DNA from: Alicyclobacillus sp.
GTDB lineage: Bacteria; Bacillota; Bacilli; Alicyclobacillales; Alicyclobacillaceae
DNA: 64,000 nucleotides
Reading direction: 5' to 3'
Assembly: GCA_023511295.1 (NCBI GenBank)
Contig: JAIMBT010000006.1
Span: 62,001-126,000, forward strand
The notes under the pieces were generated by a model. The model saw only the letters and a list, made by a program, of their open reading frames with translations, was not told the DNA's origin and searched no databases. Each line of letters starts with the position of its first letter. Positions within the stretch are counted from its first letter, which is position 1. Position numbers and translations under genes: made by a program. Of this stretch, positions 25,310 to 34,084 are shown piece by piece.

Positions 25310-25610
25310 GGTTGTCCTGCGCCTGCGGCGCCGGACACAGGCCGAGACGTTCGAACGCTCCACGACAGGTTTCACCTGTCACACTTTCCAGCCGTACGTC
25401 GTCCATACTGTATAGAACCTGACGTGTGCGAGCCTGTTCTCGCCCCCACCCGCTTCCCGGGCGGCTGCGTTAGACGGCTGCCGCCCGCGAGTGCCCGTTT
25501 CGTCTCTCACCCGCATCTCTCACTTTATCCGGAAGAGGTATCAGACACCATGGAGTACCTACAGACGCCCCGCACAGCTCTCGACTCCCTGCCGCAAGGA
25601 GGTACCCGTC
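25310..25610. other. 301-base gap between msrB and the acyltransferase
   Basis: It contains the short stem-loop at 25364-25380 and the leader of the acyltransferase gene. No convincing gene or promoter was seen. Confidence 0.45.
25364..25380 (+). terminator. Short stem-loop after msrB
   Basis: GACAGGT and ACCTGTC form a perfect 7-bp stem with a 3-base loop, followed by ACACTTT, 54 bases after the msrB stop. It is weak as an intrinsic terminator. Confidence 0.35.
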
Positions 25611-27656
25611 ATGCCGAAACCCGCCAAAGGTAACGGACGGTACATGGCTGGACTGGACGGCCTTCGCGCCATCGCGGTGCTCGCCGTCATGGCGTACCAC
25701 CTCAACCTGAGTTTCGCGCCCGGCGGGTTGCTTGGCGTCGGTGTGTTCTTCGTGCTGTCCGGGTACCTCATCACCGACCTGCTCATCAACCAGTGGCGGG
25801 CGACGCAGCGGATCGACTTCAAAGACTTCTGGCTCCGGCGGGCCAGGCGGCTCTTACCGGCACTGCTCCTGATGCTCGCGGTGACCGTCCTGTGGGTGGC
25901 CTACGAGCGGCCAAGCCAACTGGTGTCGTTGCGCGGTGACGTCTTGGCGGCTGTCCTGTATGTGAGCAACTGGTGGTTCGTCTTTCACCACGTCTCCTAC
26001 TTCGCAAGTTTCGGCCCGCCGACGCCGTTTGGCCACCTGTGGTCGCTGGCGGTGGAGGAGCAGTTCTACCTGTTGTGGCCATTGCTGTTGTTCCTCGGCC
26101 TGCGCTGGACGCCGCGCCGAGGCGCGCTTGTCGGCTGCACCACCGCGCTCGCCGCCGCCTCCGCCGTGGCCATGGCGCTCATCTACCAACCGGGGACGGA
26201 CCCGAGCCGGGTCTACTACGGCACGGACACGCGAGCCTTCTCCCTGCTGATTGGGGCAGCCCTCGCGATGGTGTGGCCGAGCACCCGACTCAGCCGCACC
26301 CTCCCGCGCGGCCAACGCTTCGCCATCGACGCCGTCGGAACGGCCGGCATCGCGACGATTCTCGCAATGGTCGTCTTTTCAAACGAGTACCAGAACTTCC
26401 TGTACCGCGGCGGGATGGTGGTACTGTCCCTCGCAACGGCGGCGGCCGTGGCCGCGTTGGCACACCCGGCGAGCCGCCTGGCCGCCTGTTTCGGCATCGC
26501 GCCGCTGCGCTGGCTTGGCGTTCGGTCGTACGGCATCTACCTCTGGCACTACCCGGTCATCGTGCTGACGACGCCGCTGGTCGACACGGGTGGACCGCAG
26601 CCGGTCCGAATGGTTGCGCAGGTTCTCCTCAGCATCGCCCTTGCCGCCCTGTCCTGGCAGTTGGTCGAAGAGCCGATTCGCCGCGGCTATCTGGCGAAAG
26701 CGTGGGCCGACCTGCGCCGTGCCAGCGGTCGCCGAGCGCGACCGTGGCTGCTCGGGGCTGGAGCCCTGGTCGCCGTGGCCGCCTGCTACGTGGGGGTGAG
26801 CGGCTCCATCCCGCTGGCCACGGCATCGTCGAACCCGGCGGATAACAGGGATGGCGCCGTGCCGGCGACGGCCGCGGTGGAGAACAGCGGCGCTGAGCAC
26901 GGTTCCGCCGGCGGTTCGGCCTCCGGAATGGGGCGCATCGGGACGGGCGGAGGCGCACCGGCCGCGAGTCGCCTGGCCGGCAGCGGAAACAGCGGGACGC
27001 AACCTGGAGGGGAAAGCGGAAGCAGCGAGCACCAGCGGACTGGGATGTTGACCGTCCCACCGGCATCCCACACGGAGCCGCCGACAAGCAGCGCTGGGAC
27101 GGCGGGCGGTGGTCAGCCAGGCGCGGGTAGCGACCACGGCGGAAGCAGTACCGGCGCGAGCGAGGGCAGCCAGGCGGTGATGTCCGGCAAGGGCGTGACG
27201 GCGATTGGCGATTCCGTGATGATTGACATCCAACCGTACCTCAGCAAGCTGTTGCCGGGGAGCGTCATTGACGGGCAGGTGGGTCGCCAGATGTACCAGG
27301 CCCCCACAGTTATCCAGGGCCTCGAAGCGAAGGGCGAACTCGGTCACATCGTCATCTTGGAGTTGGGGACGAACGGCCCCTTCACACAATCGCAGTTGGA
27401 GTCGCTCCTCCGTTCCCTGGGAAATCGGCAGATTGTGCTGGTGAACACGCGCGTCCCGCGTTCGTGGCAAAACGTGGTGAACCAGACGGACGCCGCGGTC
27501 GCCGCCGACCTGCCGAACGTGACCTTGGTCAACTGGTACGCTGCGAGCGCGAACGAGAACGGCTACTTCGCGCCGGACGGCGTCCACCTCAACCCTGCTG
27601 GCGCTGAGGTCTACGCACGCCTCGTGGCGCAGGCGGTGGCCAAACTGTCCAGCTGA
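25611..27656 (+). CDS. OatA-like O-acyltransferase: AT3 membrane domain fused to an SGNH domain
   Basis: The 681-residue protein starts with an acyltransferase-3 domain of ~10 membrane helices (GLDGLRAIAVLAVMAYHLNL with the conserved Arg and His, then LWSLAVEEQFYLLWP). A disordered Gly/Ser/Thr linker of ~130 residues follows. The C-terminal extracellular SGNH domain has block I IGDSVMIDIQ and block V PDGVHLNPAG carrying the Asp-His pair. Proteins of this build (OatA, OafA/YrhL group) pass acetyl groups across the membrane and attach them to peptidoglycan or wall polysaccharide. ATG 25611 lies 8 bases after AAGGAGGT. Loss of O-acetylation usually raises lysozyme sensitivity; the exact acceptor here is unknown. 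Confidence 0.9.
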   Translation: MPKPAKGNGRYMAGLDGLRAIAVLAVMAYHLNLSFAPGGLLGVGVFFVLSGYLITDLLINQWRATQRIDFKDFWLRRARRLLPALLLMLAVTVLWVAYERPSQLVSLRGDVLAAVLYVSNWWFVFHHVSYFASFGPPTPFGHLWSLAVEEQFYLLWPLLLFLGLRWTPRRGALVGCTTALAAASAVAMALIYQPGTDPSRVYYGTDTRAFSLLIGAALAMVWPSTRLSRTLPRGQRFAIDAVGTAGIATILAMVVFSNEYQNFLYRGGMVVLSLATAAAVAALAHPASRLAACFGIAPLRWLGVRSYGIYLWHYPVIVLTTPLVDTGGPQPVRMVAQVLLSIALAALSWQLVEEPIRRGYLAKAWADLRRASGRRARPWLLGAGALVAVAACYVGVSGSIPLATASSNPADNRDGAVPATAAVENSGAEHGSAGGSASGMGRIGTGGGAPAASRLAGSGNSGTQPGGESGSSEHQRTGMLTVPPASHTEPPTSSAGTAGGGQPGAGSDHGGSSTGASEGSQAVMSGKGVTAIGDSVMIDIQPYLSKLLPGSVIDGQVGRQMYQAPTVIQGLEAKGELGHIVILELGTNGPFTQSQLESLLRSLGNRQIVLVNTRVPRSWQNVVNQTDAAVAADLPNVTLVNWYAASANENGYFAPDGVHLNPAGAEVYARLVAQAVAKLSS

Positions 27657-27727
27657 CGTCCCGCCCCGTCCCGTGGGGCGAAGGATGGCCCCGGTTTGGC
27701 TCCTGCGTACGCTGTCCCATGCAAATA

Positions 27728-27774
27728 CCACCCGTCCGCTCTCCTCTGAAGCAGCAGGAGACGCGTGCGGGTGG
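27728..27774 (-). terminator. Long hairpin between the acyltransferase and ppaC
   Basis: CCACCCG-CGC-TCTCCT pairs with AGGAGA-GCG-CGGGTGG, with small internal mismatches and an ~10-base loop, giving ~16 bp. In the minus direction it is followed by TATTTGC. Two smaller GC stems flank it (27661-27681 and 27786-27804). It probably ends transcription from both converging genes. Confidence 0.5.
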
Positions 27775-27806
27775 GCGGTTGTCCAGGCGCGCAAAAGGCG
27801 CGCCAC

Positions 27807-28742
27807 TCAACTCAATTTGGTCAGGGCCTCGGTCAACACGGGAACGACCTGCTTCTTGCGGGACACGACGCCCTTCAGCAGCGCCCGGTGGTTCTCCAGT
27901 TTCACGCCGTACGCCTGCTCGACCGCCGAGGCCATCCGCCCCAGGGCAACCGCGACGGAATCGTTGTTCAAGATGTCCGTGACGATGAACACGAAGAGGT
28001 CGAGCTGCTTGTCCGCGATGACGCGCTCCAACAAGGACTCCACTTCGGCTTGGCGGGAGAGGACGTCGCTTACGTCGACCGCGTTGACTTGTGCAATCTC
28101 CACTTTGTACGCACCCATCTGGAACTCCTTCGCGTCCAGCGAGATGAGCTGCGCAATGGGTTTGTCGCTGAGGTCGGCACCCGCCTTCAGCATGCGCAAG
28201 CCGTAGTCCTCGACGTCGACACGCGCAATCGCCGCCAGCTCGCGCAAGGCCTGCTCGTCTTCCGGCGTGCAGGTCGGGGATTTAAGGAGCAGCGTGTCCG
28301 AAATGATGGACGACAGCATCAGCCCCGCCGTGGTCTCGTCTATCTGCACCCCGTTCTCCTTGAACAACTTGTTCAGGATGGTCGCGGTGCAGCCCACCGG
28401 CTCGGCGCGGTAGTACAGCGGCTGACTGGTCTCGAAGTTGGCAATCCGGTGGTGGTCCACAACCTCCACGACCTGCACTTGGTCGACGTCACTCGCGCTC
28501 TGTTGGCGCTCGTTGTGGTCCACCAGAATCACCCGGCTCGCCTCACCGGCAACGGTGTCCACCCGACGGGGGGCCGCCACCCGAAACGTGTCGAGGACGA
28601 ACCTCGTCTCCTCGTTCACGTCACCGAGGCGCACCGGTTCGACATTCCAGCCGAGTTGCCGCTTCAGCGTCGCGTACGCGATGGCTGAGCAGATGGAATC
28701 TGTATCCGGATTCTTGTGCCCAAACACCAATACCTTGTCCAC
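27807..28742 (-). CDS. ppaC: Manganese-dependent inorganic pyrophosphatase (family II)
   Basis: The 311-residue DHH-superfamily enzyme hydrolyses pyrophosphate to phosphate, pulling forward biosynthetic reactions. Metal-binding motifs are [17 protein letters not shown] near the N-terminus, VDHNE, and [10 protein letters not shown]. The C-terminal DHHA2 domain contains the RKKQVVPVL active-site lysines. The GTG at 28742 gives an N-terminus that aligns without gaps with Bacillus PpaC and lies 6 bases after AAGGAGG; the ATG at 28748 abuts that site. A TATACT hexamer at 28879-28884 (minus strand) may be the promoter -10 box, giving a ~130-base leader. Confidence 0.95.
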   Translation of the reverse strand: MDKVLVFGHKNPDTDSICSAIAYATLKRQLGWNVEPVRLGDVNEETRFVLDTFRVAAPRRVDTVAGEASRVILVDHNERQQSASDVDQVQVVEVVDHHRIANFETSQPLYYRAEPVGCTATILNKLFKENGVQIDETTAGLMLSSIISDTLLLKSPTCTPEDEQALRELAAIARVDVEDYGLRMLKAGADLSDKPIAQLISLDAKEFQMGAYKVEIAQVNAVDVSDVLSRQAEVESLLERVIADKQLDLFVFIVTDILNNDSVAVALGRMASAVEQAYGVKLENHRALLKGVVSRKKQVVPVLTEALTKLS

Positions 28743-28969
28743 CGTCATCCTCCTTGTGAATCGTCGCGAACGAGCTACACTGCGAGTAAGGGCTGCGCAG
28801 CTGACCGGGAGGACCGGAATCGCGCTGGCCGCTCTGTATCCGCGCCATCCAGGTGCCCGTTCGGACAAACTGCCTACAGTATAGCAGATTCGAGGCCTGC
28901 CGAGCGCCGGCGCGAACGAACCATCCATCGCTCGCGCTCTGCACAGCCTGGGGAGAGGGGTGAGGGGAA

Positions 28970-29260
28970 ATGGACCGACCGCCGGTCATCGTCTACACCA
29001 CGACGAACTGCGCCCGCTGCTTCGCTGTGAAGCGGTTCTTGCGGCGCCGGGGGGTCCCGTTTCGGGAGATCTCCGTCTTTCGTACGCCAGGAGCCGCGGA
29101 GGAACTGGTACGTCAGACGGGCGCGCTCGCGGCGCCGGTGACGGTGGTGGGTCGCCGCTTCGTCCGCGGCGCCGACTTCGAGCGCCTGGATGCACTCCTC
29201 TGCGAAGCCGGCTGGGTCAGCGACGGCCCCCCGTCGGCCGACGGCGCACCCAGCGAATGA
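28970..29260 (+). CDS. Glutaredoxin-like protein (NrdH/Grx fold)
   Basis: The 96-residue thioredoxin-fold protein has the redox motif CARC at residues 14-17 ([16 protein letters not shown]) and a cis-proline region AAPVTVVG, as in NrdH-type glutaredoxins. It would reduce disulfides using thiols or thioredoxin reductase, since most Firmicutes lack glutathione. ATG 28970 follows GGGGAGAGGGGTGAGGGG. Its last 44 bases overlap, tail to tail, the 3' end of the DedA gene, so the two mRNAs are antisense there. The C-terminal [13 protein letters not shown] tail is dispensable-looking. Confidence 0.85.
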   Translation: MDRPPVIVYTTTNCARCFAVKRFLRRRGVPFREISVFRTPGAAEELVRQTGALAAPVTVVGRRFVRGADFERLDALLCEAGWVSDGPPSADGAPSE

Positions 29261-29831
29261 CCCCGTACACTGCGGCGAGGACGACCACGACCACCACTGC
29301 GTACAGGAGCGGATCGACATACCGTTTGACGACATCCCAGTTGCGTCCGAGCTTGAATCCCGCGTATGCGAGCACCGCTACCCACGGGATACTGCCAAGC
29401 GCCGTATACAGTGTGAACGGGCCGACCGGCATCCGCGCAATGCCCGCGGGAAGCGAGATGAATGTCCGCGCCGCCGGGAGCAACCGGGCGACGAACACCG
29501 CCCACTCGCCGCGGCGCTCGAACCACCGCTCCGCGCCCGCCATCCGCCGCTCGGTCAAGCCGACGTAGCGCCCGTACCGCATCACCACGGAGCGCCCGCC
29601 CACGCGACCCACCCCGTACGCCACGAGTGATCCGATGATGTTCCCAACCACACCGCAGACCACCACGCCGACGAGGTTGAGGTGCCCAGCCCCAGCGAGG
29701 TACCCGCCAAACGGCATGATCACTTCACTCGGAAGCGGGATACACATGCTCTCCACCGCCATGGCGAGCAGAATCGCGAGGTACCCGCTCGACTGCACCC
29801 AGTGAACCATCGAACCAGACAGATGTCCCAC
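29217..29831 (-). CDS. DedA-family membrane protein
   Basis: The 204-residue protein has four or five membrane segments and the DedA signature: CIPLPSEVIMPFGGYLAGAG near residue 30, GSLVAYGVGRVGGR, and FVARLLPAARTFISLPAG with the conserved arginine. DedA proteins are lipid scramblases/flippases for undecaprenyl phosphate or phospholipids. GTG 29831 lies 6 bases after TGAGGTG; GTG 29837 abuts that site and ATG 29810 lacks one. It converges with and overlaps the glutaredoxin gene by 44 bases. Confidence 0.88.
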   Translation of the reverse strand: MGHLSGSMVHWVQSSGYLAILLAMAVESMCIPLPSEVIMPFGGYLAGAGHLNLVGVVVCGVVGNIIGSLVAYGVGRVGGRSVVMRYGRYVGLTERRMAGAERWFERRGEWAVFVARLLPAARTFISLPAGIARMPVGPFTLYTALGSIPWVAVLAYAGFKLGRNWDVVKRYVDPLLYAVVVVVVLAAVYGVIRWVRRRPTGGRR

Positions 29832-30022
29832 GCGCACACCTCACAAATCCGTGAGTCGGCCGCCCCCGTGGATGCCGCACCGGCTCATCCTTGTCCATCC
29901 AACGATAGCGAAAATACCGGTCGCCGGCAAGCAGACCGCCCTACCTGAGCCGGTGGCATTGGCGTATGTGAATCTACGGAACAATCAGGCAATGTCATTT
30001 CGCCGGATGAGGAGGCGCCCGG

Positions 30023-30478
30023 ATGAGTGGAAGGACGGCCTCGAATCCTTCGACGGACGGCGTTTGGATGCGCGGAACCGACGCGCACGAGTTGCCGCTG
30101 CGGCGGCCGCTGCGTGGGGTGAACAACCGGATGGCCTTTGCCATCCATCCCGTCCGGTTCATGGAACGGATCACGGCAATCGATCCCGCTGCACCTGTGC
30201 ACCACTTCATTCCGCAGCCGGACCAGTTCCAACCGGACCGCTGGACCGACGCCTTCGAGCAATCGTTGCCAGCGTACGCGTACTTCCCGTTCGGCGGCGG
30301 CCCGCGCATCTGCATCGGGAAGCATTTCGCCCTCATGGAAGCGCGGCTGGTACTGGCCACACTCTGTCGCGACTGGCAGTTTCGGCGCGTCTCTGCAACG
30401 CCGATTGACCAATTGGGCGGGATCACGATGCGGCCGAAAGGGGTCCTGCGCATGCGGCTCAGCCGCCGACGCGCCTGA
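30023..30478 (+). pseudogene. Cytochrome P450 remnant (C-terminal heme-binding end only)
   Basis: From about 30206 the frame reads FIPQPDQFQPDRWTDAF and then FPFGGGPRICIGKHFALMEA, the P450 heme-ligand loop with its cysteine, ending with ITMRPKGVLRMRL, as P450s do. The rest of a ~450-residue P450, including the I-helix threonine and ExxR, is missing: upstream sequence in this frame to 30023 is not P450-like, and no other frame restores it. The full family C-terminus survives with a normal stop at 30478, so the loss looks like a 5' deletion or recombination. It cannot make a working enzyme. Confidence 0.78.
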
Positions 30479-30565
30479 CGGATGCATATGCGCCCCACCG
30501 AGTGGAAAACTGTGGATAGCGGACGACGCTAGACGTCCACACGTTCACCGGAAGGAGACGGCGCG

Positions 30566-31591
30566 TTGACAAACTGGGCCGGGACACTGACATCGATTGC
30601 ACTCGCTTTTCAAACTTGGGCCGGACTGCCGGTTGCCGACGCGGCACAGAAGTCGTCGGAGCAGCCTGCCGTTTTCTCATCCGCTGCCGTCACACCGGCT
30701 GGTGCACCGGGTCACGGCGAAGCCCGAGCGGGCCGGCCCAACCTGCAGGTCCCCGAGCACCTCTACCTGCCCCCGAACCCACCGGCTCCCGGGCGGGCCG
30801 TCGCGGCGTCCCACCACGCCATCCACCTGCTCGCGCAGCGTACGACCAACTACCGCCACGCCAGCCCGTCGCAGTGCCGGAACATCGAGCTGGTAGCGAA
30901 GCGCCTCAACGGCACCGTGATTCCGCCGGGAGCGGTCTTCTCGTACAACCGTAAACTCGGGCCATACACCGCGGAAAACGGGTACCACTGGGGGCGCGCG
31001 TTCGCCGGCGACCGGATTATTCCCTCCATGGGTGGCGGTGTCTGCCAAGGCGCGAGCACCCTTTATTCGGCTCTGCTGCGGACGGATTTGCAGGTGGTCG
31101 AGCGCCACCCCCACGGCCTGACGGTCCCGTACCTCCCCGCCGGTGAGGACGCGACCGTTTCGTGGTCCTCGGGGCTCGACTTCCGCTTTCGCAACACCGA
31201 GCGCACCCCTGTGGTCATTGGCGCGCAGGCCTATCCACGCGAGAAAGTCCTGACGATTGCCGTGTGGGGGGCACCGTCGCCGGCGGCGGTGTCGGTCCAC
31301 CACGCCATCCTGGCGGTGTACCCGTACCGGACCGAGTACCGCGCCCCTTCCCCCGACCATCCGCCAGGGACGGTGGTGTTCCCGGGTCAGGCCGGGGCGA
31401 AGGTCCGAACCTGGGTAGAAACCCGCACCAGCGCTGGCATACGGCGACGCGACATCGGAACGGACACCTATCGGTCCAGCCCACGTGTCGTCGTTCGCAC
31501 TACAGCTGCGGGCGCAGGCGACGCGAATCGCGGTTCGACAGGCGGGCACGGCGGACCGTCCACGCCCTCAAAACCAACCAACAAGCGATGA
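30566..31591 (+). CDS. Secreted VanW-family protein
   Basis: The 341-residue protein has a short N-terminal hydrophobic segment (LTSIALAFQTWAGLPVADA) consistent with a signal peptide. The VanW domain follows: NIELVAKRLNGTVIPPGAVFSYN, LGPYTAENGYHWG and SMGGGVCQGASTLYSALLRT. A G5-like or linker C-terminus with Thr/Gly/Pro-rich end completes it. VanW proteins accompany some vancomycin-resistance and spore or wall genes; their biochemical role is unknown, and alone this protein does not imply antibiotic resistance. TTG 30566 follows GAAGGAG by 8 bases. Its last 92 bases overlap the 3' end of the convergent ABC permease gene. Confidence 0.85.
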   Translation: MTNWAGTLTSIALAFQTWAGLPVADAAQKSSEQPAVFSSAAVTPAGAPGHGEARAGRPNLQVPEHLYLPPNPPAPGRAVAASHHAIHLLAQRTTNYRHASPSQCRNIELVAKRLNGTVIPPGAVFSYNRKLGPYTAENGYHWGRAFAGDRIIPSMGGGVCQGASTLYSALLRTDLQVVERHPHGLTVPYLPAGEDATVSWSSGLDFRFRNTERTPVVIGAQAYPREKVLTIAVWGAPSPAAVSVHHAILAVYPYRTEYRAPSPDHPPGTVVFPGQAGAKVRTWVETRTSAGIRRRDIGTDTYRSSPRVVVRTTAAGAGDANRGSTGGHGGPSTPSKPTNKR

Positions 31592-32600
31592 AGCCGATGG
31601 CGAACCAGAGCAGGAATACCCAGCCGTTCACCATGCGGCTGACGGCGTGCCCGACCAGGTCGCCGACGAGCAGCGACACGAGCGCCCGCACCACGTACCA
31701 CAGTTGCGGAAAATAGAAGGTTTCCGTGAGCCGCTCGAGCGGCACCCGGTCGAACAGCCAGGCGGCCAGGCGCCAGAACCCGAACACCCACGCGAGGAAC
31801 CAAACACAAAACGCGACCGCCGTGGCGACCCCTGAGAGGCGTGCGTCACTCACAGCACCGGCAAAGTACAGTCCATCGAGTGGGGATAGCTGGCGCAGCA
31901 CGGACGCTGCGACCAACACCGTCCGGTCCGGCGCGACGTCCAGCGGCCGTCCCGTGAACGCGGAGCTTGTGAGAAACGACACCAGGGAAGCCACCATGTT
32001 CGGTACGCGAAGCACCAGAAAGGCGCCGACGACGGACGCGACAATCCCCCCGCACGCGCTCCCGACCGCCAGGCCCGTCACCCAGGCTGCGACGGCCAGG
32101 AGGGCGCGGGCCACACAGAGGATGAAAAGCGGGAGCAGCCAGCCCGCGTGTCCCGTGGACACAGCGGCGCTGGCGAGCACAAGCCAAGCGGCCAGCTCCG
32201 CACCCACCATCCACAGCCCGCCCATCACCGCGCGGACGCGCAGCAAATCGCGGCGGCGGACCGGGCCGTTCAGGGTGTACAGCAGGGCGCCAGATCGGTG
32301 CTCTCGCCACATCAGGCTGGCGGCGACGAGGACCGCCACTGCTCCCGCGAAGGTGACCGCGCCACTGCCGTTGACAATCGCGTTGGGGCTCACCAGTTGG
32401 TCCGCCAGAATCGGTCGGGCGACGGCCTCCGGAGCCCGCCCCGCCACCCACCAGCCGAGAACACGCCCACCTGCCTGCAGGAACACGAGGACCGCCGCCA
32501 GGGTGTACGACCACCGGTACAGCCGCCACTCCCGGAACACCAGCGCGTCCGGCAACCCGCCTGTGAGGCGGGCGGCGTTACGAGAAGAGGACTGCGTCAC
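31500..32600 (-). CDS. ABC transporter permease of the YtrA-regulated system
   Basis: The 366-residue protein has about nine hydrophobic segments, starting with LYRWSYTLAAVLVFLQAG. It resembles the ABC-2 type membrane subunits found next to YtrA-type regulators in Bacillales; the sequence itself has low similarity to well-known families. GTG 32600 has AAGGAGGG 8 bases upstream and overlaps the end of the ATPase gene by 23 bases. With the ATPase it probably forms an exporter or a lipid/antibiotic-sensing pump, since the family responds to cell-wall antibiotics. Its 3' end is antisense to the VanW gene for 92 bases. Confidence 0.78.
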   Translation of the reverse strand: MTQSSSRNAARLTGGLPDALVFREWRLYRWSYTLAAVLVFLQAGGRVLGWWVAGRAPEAVARPILADQLVSPNAIVNGSGAVTFAGAVAVLVAASLMWREHRSGALLYTLNGPVRRRDLLRVRAVMGGLWMVGAELAAWLVLASAAVSTGHAGWLLPLFILCVARALLAVAAWVTGLAVGSACGGIVASVVGAFLVLRVPNMVASLVSFLTSSAFTGRPLDVAPDRTVLVAASVLRQLSPLDGLYFAGAVSDARLSGVATAVAFCVWFLAWVFGFWRLAAWLFDRVPLERLTETFYFPQLWYVVRALVSLLVGDLVGHAVSRMVNGWVFLLWFAIGFIACWLVLRAWTVRRARLSNRDSRRLRPQL

Positions 32601-33489
32601 GGCGGTATCCCTCCTTCTCCATCCAATAGCGAAACAGATCTGCCAAGGCCAGCTCCATGGGTTCCACAACGGTCGCACCGGCCGCGCGCAGTTGCTCCGC
32701 GACCGCTGCTGCGTCCCCCTCAATGGTCAGAAGGTACACCTGGCCCTGACGATTCACCTCGGCGACGGCTGGGTGGTCCGCGACGGCAGCGGGCAGTCCG
32801 TTCGGCAGCACGGCCTGCAGCCGCGTACACCGGGCTCGCAGTTCATCTATCGATCCGCTCAGCAGCACGCGCCCCTGGTAGAGGGCGGCCAACCCGTCGG
32901 CAATGCGCTCGACATCCTCGAGCACGTGCGTGGCCAGCACCACCGTCGTTCCCTCTCCGGCGGCCTCCTGTACGAGGAACTGCAGGAACTGGCGTTTGAC
33001 GATTGGATCAAGCCCGTTCGTCGGTTCATCCAGCACCAGCAATCGCGGGCGCGCCGAGAGTGCGATGGCGAGCCGGAGCTGCATCTGGGTTCCCGTCGAC
33101 AGCGTCCGCACCGGCGCGTGCAACGGCAGTTCGACCGCGCGCAGCAAACGGGCGCAACGCTCTCGGTCCCAGCCCTTGTACAGCCGGCCGGCGTACGCGC
33201 ACACCTCATGGACCCGAAACGACGGCAGCATCCCGGCATCCGCCGCCACGTAGTGCGCGTCCTGCCGGAAATCGGCGGCGTCGCGCGGGAGCGTCTGGCC
33301 GAACAACCGCACGGTCCCGCTCGTCGGCGTGAGGATGCCGACGAGCAGCCGCAGGAGCGTACTCTTCCCGGCCCCGTTGGCCCCGACGACCGCAAACAGC
33401 GACCCTTCCGGAACGGCCAAATCGACGTGGTCCACCGCCGGCCGATGTTCAAACACCTTCGTCAGTTGTACGGTTTCCACCGCGGTCAT
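32578..33489 (-). CDS. ABC transporter ATP-binding protein (YtrB-like)
   Basis: The 303-residue protein has Walker A VVGANGAGKST, a Q-loop, the signature LSTGTQMQLRLAIA in place of LSGGQ, Walker B LLVLDEPTNGLDP and the switch His in LATHVLED. The altered signature (LSTGT) is typical of the ABC-2 exporter group linked to YtrA. A C-terminal regulatory extension of ~80 residues follows. ATG 33489 lies inside the last 41 bases of the regulator gene, so translation of the three-gene operon is tightly linked. It powers the permease encoded next. Confidence 0.9.
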   Translation of the reverse strand: MTAVETVQLTKVFEHRPAVDHVDLAVPEGSLFAVVGANGAGKSTLLRLLVGILTPTSGTVRLFGQTLPRDAADFRQDAHYVAADAGMLPSFRVHEVCAYAGRLYKGWDRERCARLLRAVELPLHAPVRTLSTGTQMQLRLAIALSARPRLLVLDEPTNGLDPIVKRQFLQFLVQEAAGEGTTVVLATHVLEDVERIADGLAALYQGRVLLSGSIDELRARCTRLQAVLPNGLPAAVADHPAVAEVNRQGQVYLLTIEGDAAAVAEQLRAAGATVVEPMELALADLFRYWMEKEGYRRDAVLFS

Positions 33490-33889
33490 CGGCCATCTTC
33501 CCTCCTGTCTGCGCCCGCCACTCGGCGGCAACGCGTTGAAACATCGCCAGTACATCCACATCCCGCAGGTTCAAGTGGTGGGCCTCGACGAGCAAGCGCT
33601 GCATTGTCTGTTCCAGCGCGGCCATCCGCTCGGCCCGGTTGGGCGCCACTGGCTGCAGCGCCACGAACGTGCCTCGTCCCCGGACGACTTCAATCACGCG
33701 CTCTCGCTCCAGCTCTTGGTACGCCTTCGCAACGGTGTTGTGGTTGATGGTCATCTCGGTGGCCAGTTCGCGAACCGACGGCAGCCGGTCGCCGGGCGAC
33801 AGCAAGCCTTTCGCAACCGCCGCTTTCACCCCGTCCACCACCTGCTGGTACACCGGCACGGACGAGCGCGGATCTACCTGTAGCCACAC
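33449..33889 (-). CDS. GntR-family regulator, YtrA subfamily
   Basis: The 146-residue protein consists of a GntR winged helix (PVYQQVVDGVKAAVAKGLL, SVRELATEMTINHNTVAKAYQ, VVRGRGTFVA) with a short helical C-terminal dimerisation domain of ~50 residues, the YtrA hallmark. It lacks the large effector domain of other GntR proteins. GTG 33889 has GGAGGAGG upstream. YtrA-type proteins repress their own operon with ABC transporter genes, and such an operon is present here. The inverted repeat at 34019-34041, just after the promoter, is the likely binding site. Confidence 0.88.
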   Translation of the reverse strand: MWLQVDPRSSVPVYQQVVDGVKAAVAKGLLSPGDRLPSVRELATEMTINHNTVAKAYQELERERVIEVVRGRGTFVALQPVAPNRAERMAALEQTMQRLLVEAHHLNLRDVDVLAMFQRVAAEWRAQTGGKMADDRGGNRTTDEGV

Positions 33890-34018
33890 GATGGCCCCAC
33901 CTCCTCCCCCCGAGTCGCGGCGGCCGTTTCGGCGAGACCCTCCTGGGCCCTGGCGGCACCGCGCATGCGTTGACTGTCGCGCTGTTGGGGCCTCGCATAT
34001 CGCCCACAACCATCCAGT

Positions 34019-34041
34019 GTGTACTGTTACATGTAGTACAC
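34019..34041. promoter_or_regulatory. Operator palindrome for the YtrA-like regulator
   Basis: GTGTACT and AGTACAC form a perfect inverted repeat with a 9-base centre (GTTACATGT) that is itself partly symmetrical. It lies about 15 bases downstream of the -10 box, in the first transcribed bases of the ytrA-type operon. B. subtilis YtrA is known to bind a GTGTA...TACAC-type palindrome, so autoregulation is a natural reading. Confidence 0.7.
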
Positions 34042-34055
34042 TTGGGGATGAAAAG

Positions 34056-34084
34056 AGTATAGCGGGCGCTCCGCCGGCCGTCAA
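34056..34084 (-). promoter_or_regulatory. Promoter of the YtrA-like/ABC operon
   Basis: On the minus strand TTGACG (34079-34084) and TATACT (34056-34061) are exactly 17 bases apart, the best sigma-A promoter in the window. Its -35 box overlaps the stop codon of the preceding small membrane protein gene. Confidence 0.75.

Noticed and set aside
30566-31591. Glycopeptide resistance locus suggested by the VanW protein
   Set aside because: No vanH, vanA/B, vanX or vanRS genes are nearby. VanW domains are widespread and not sufficient for resistance.
31726-33747. Plus-strand open frame of 673 codons opposite the ABC transporter genes
   Set aside because: Low-complexity Arg/Thr/Ala composition and no motifs. 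The opposite strand carries complete ABC ATPase and permease genes with ribosome sites.
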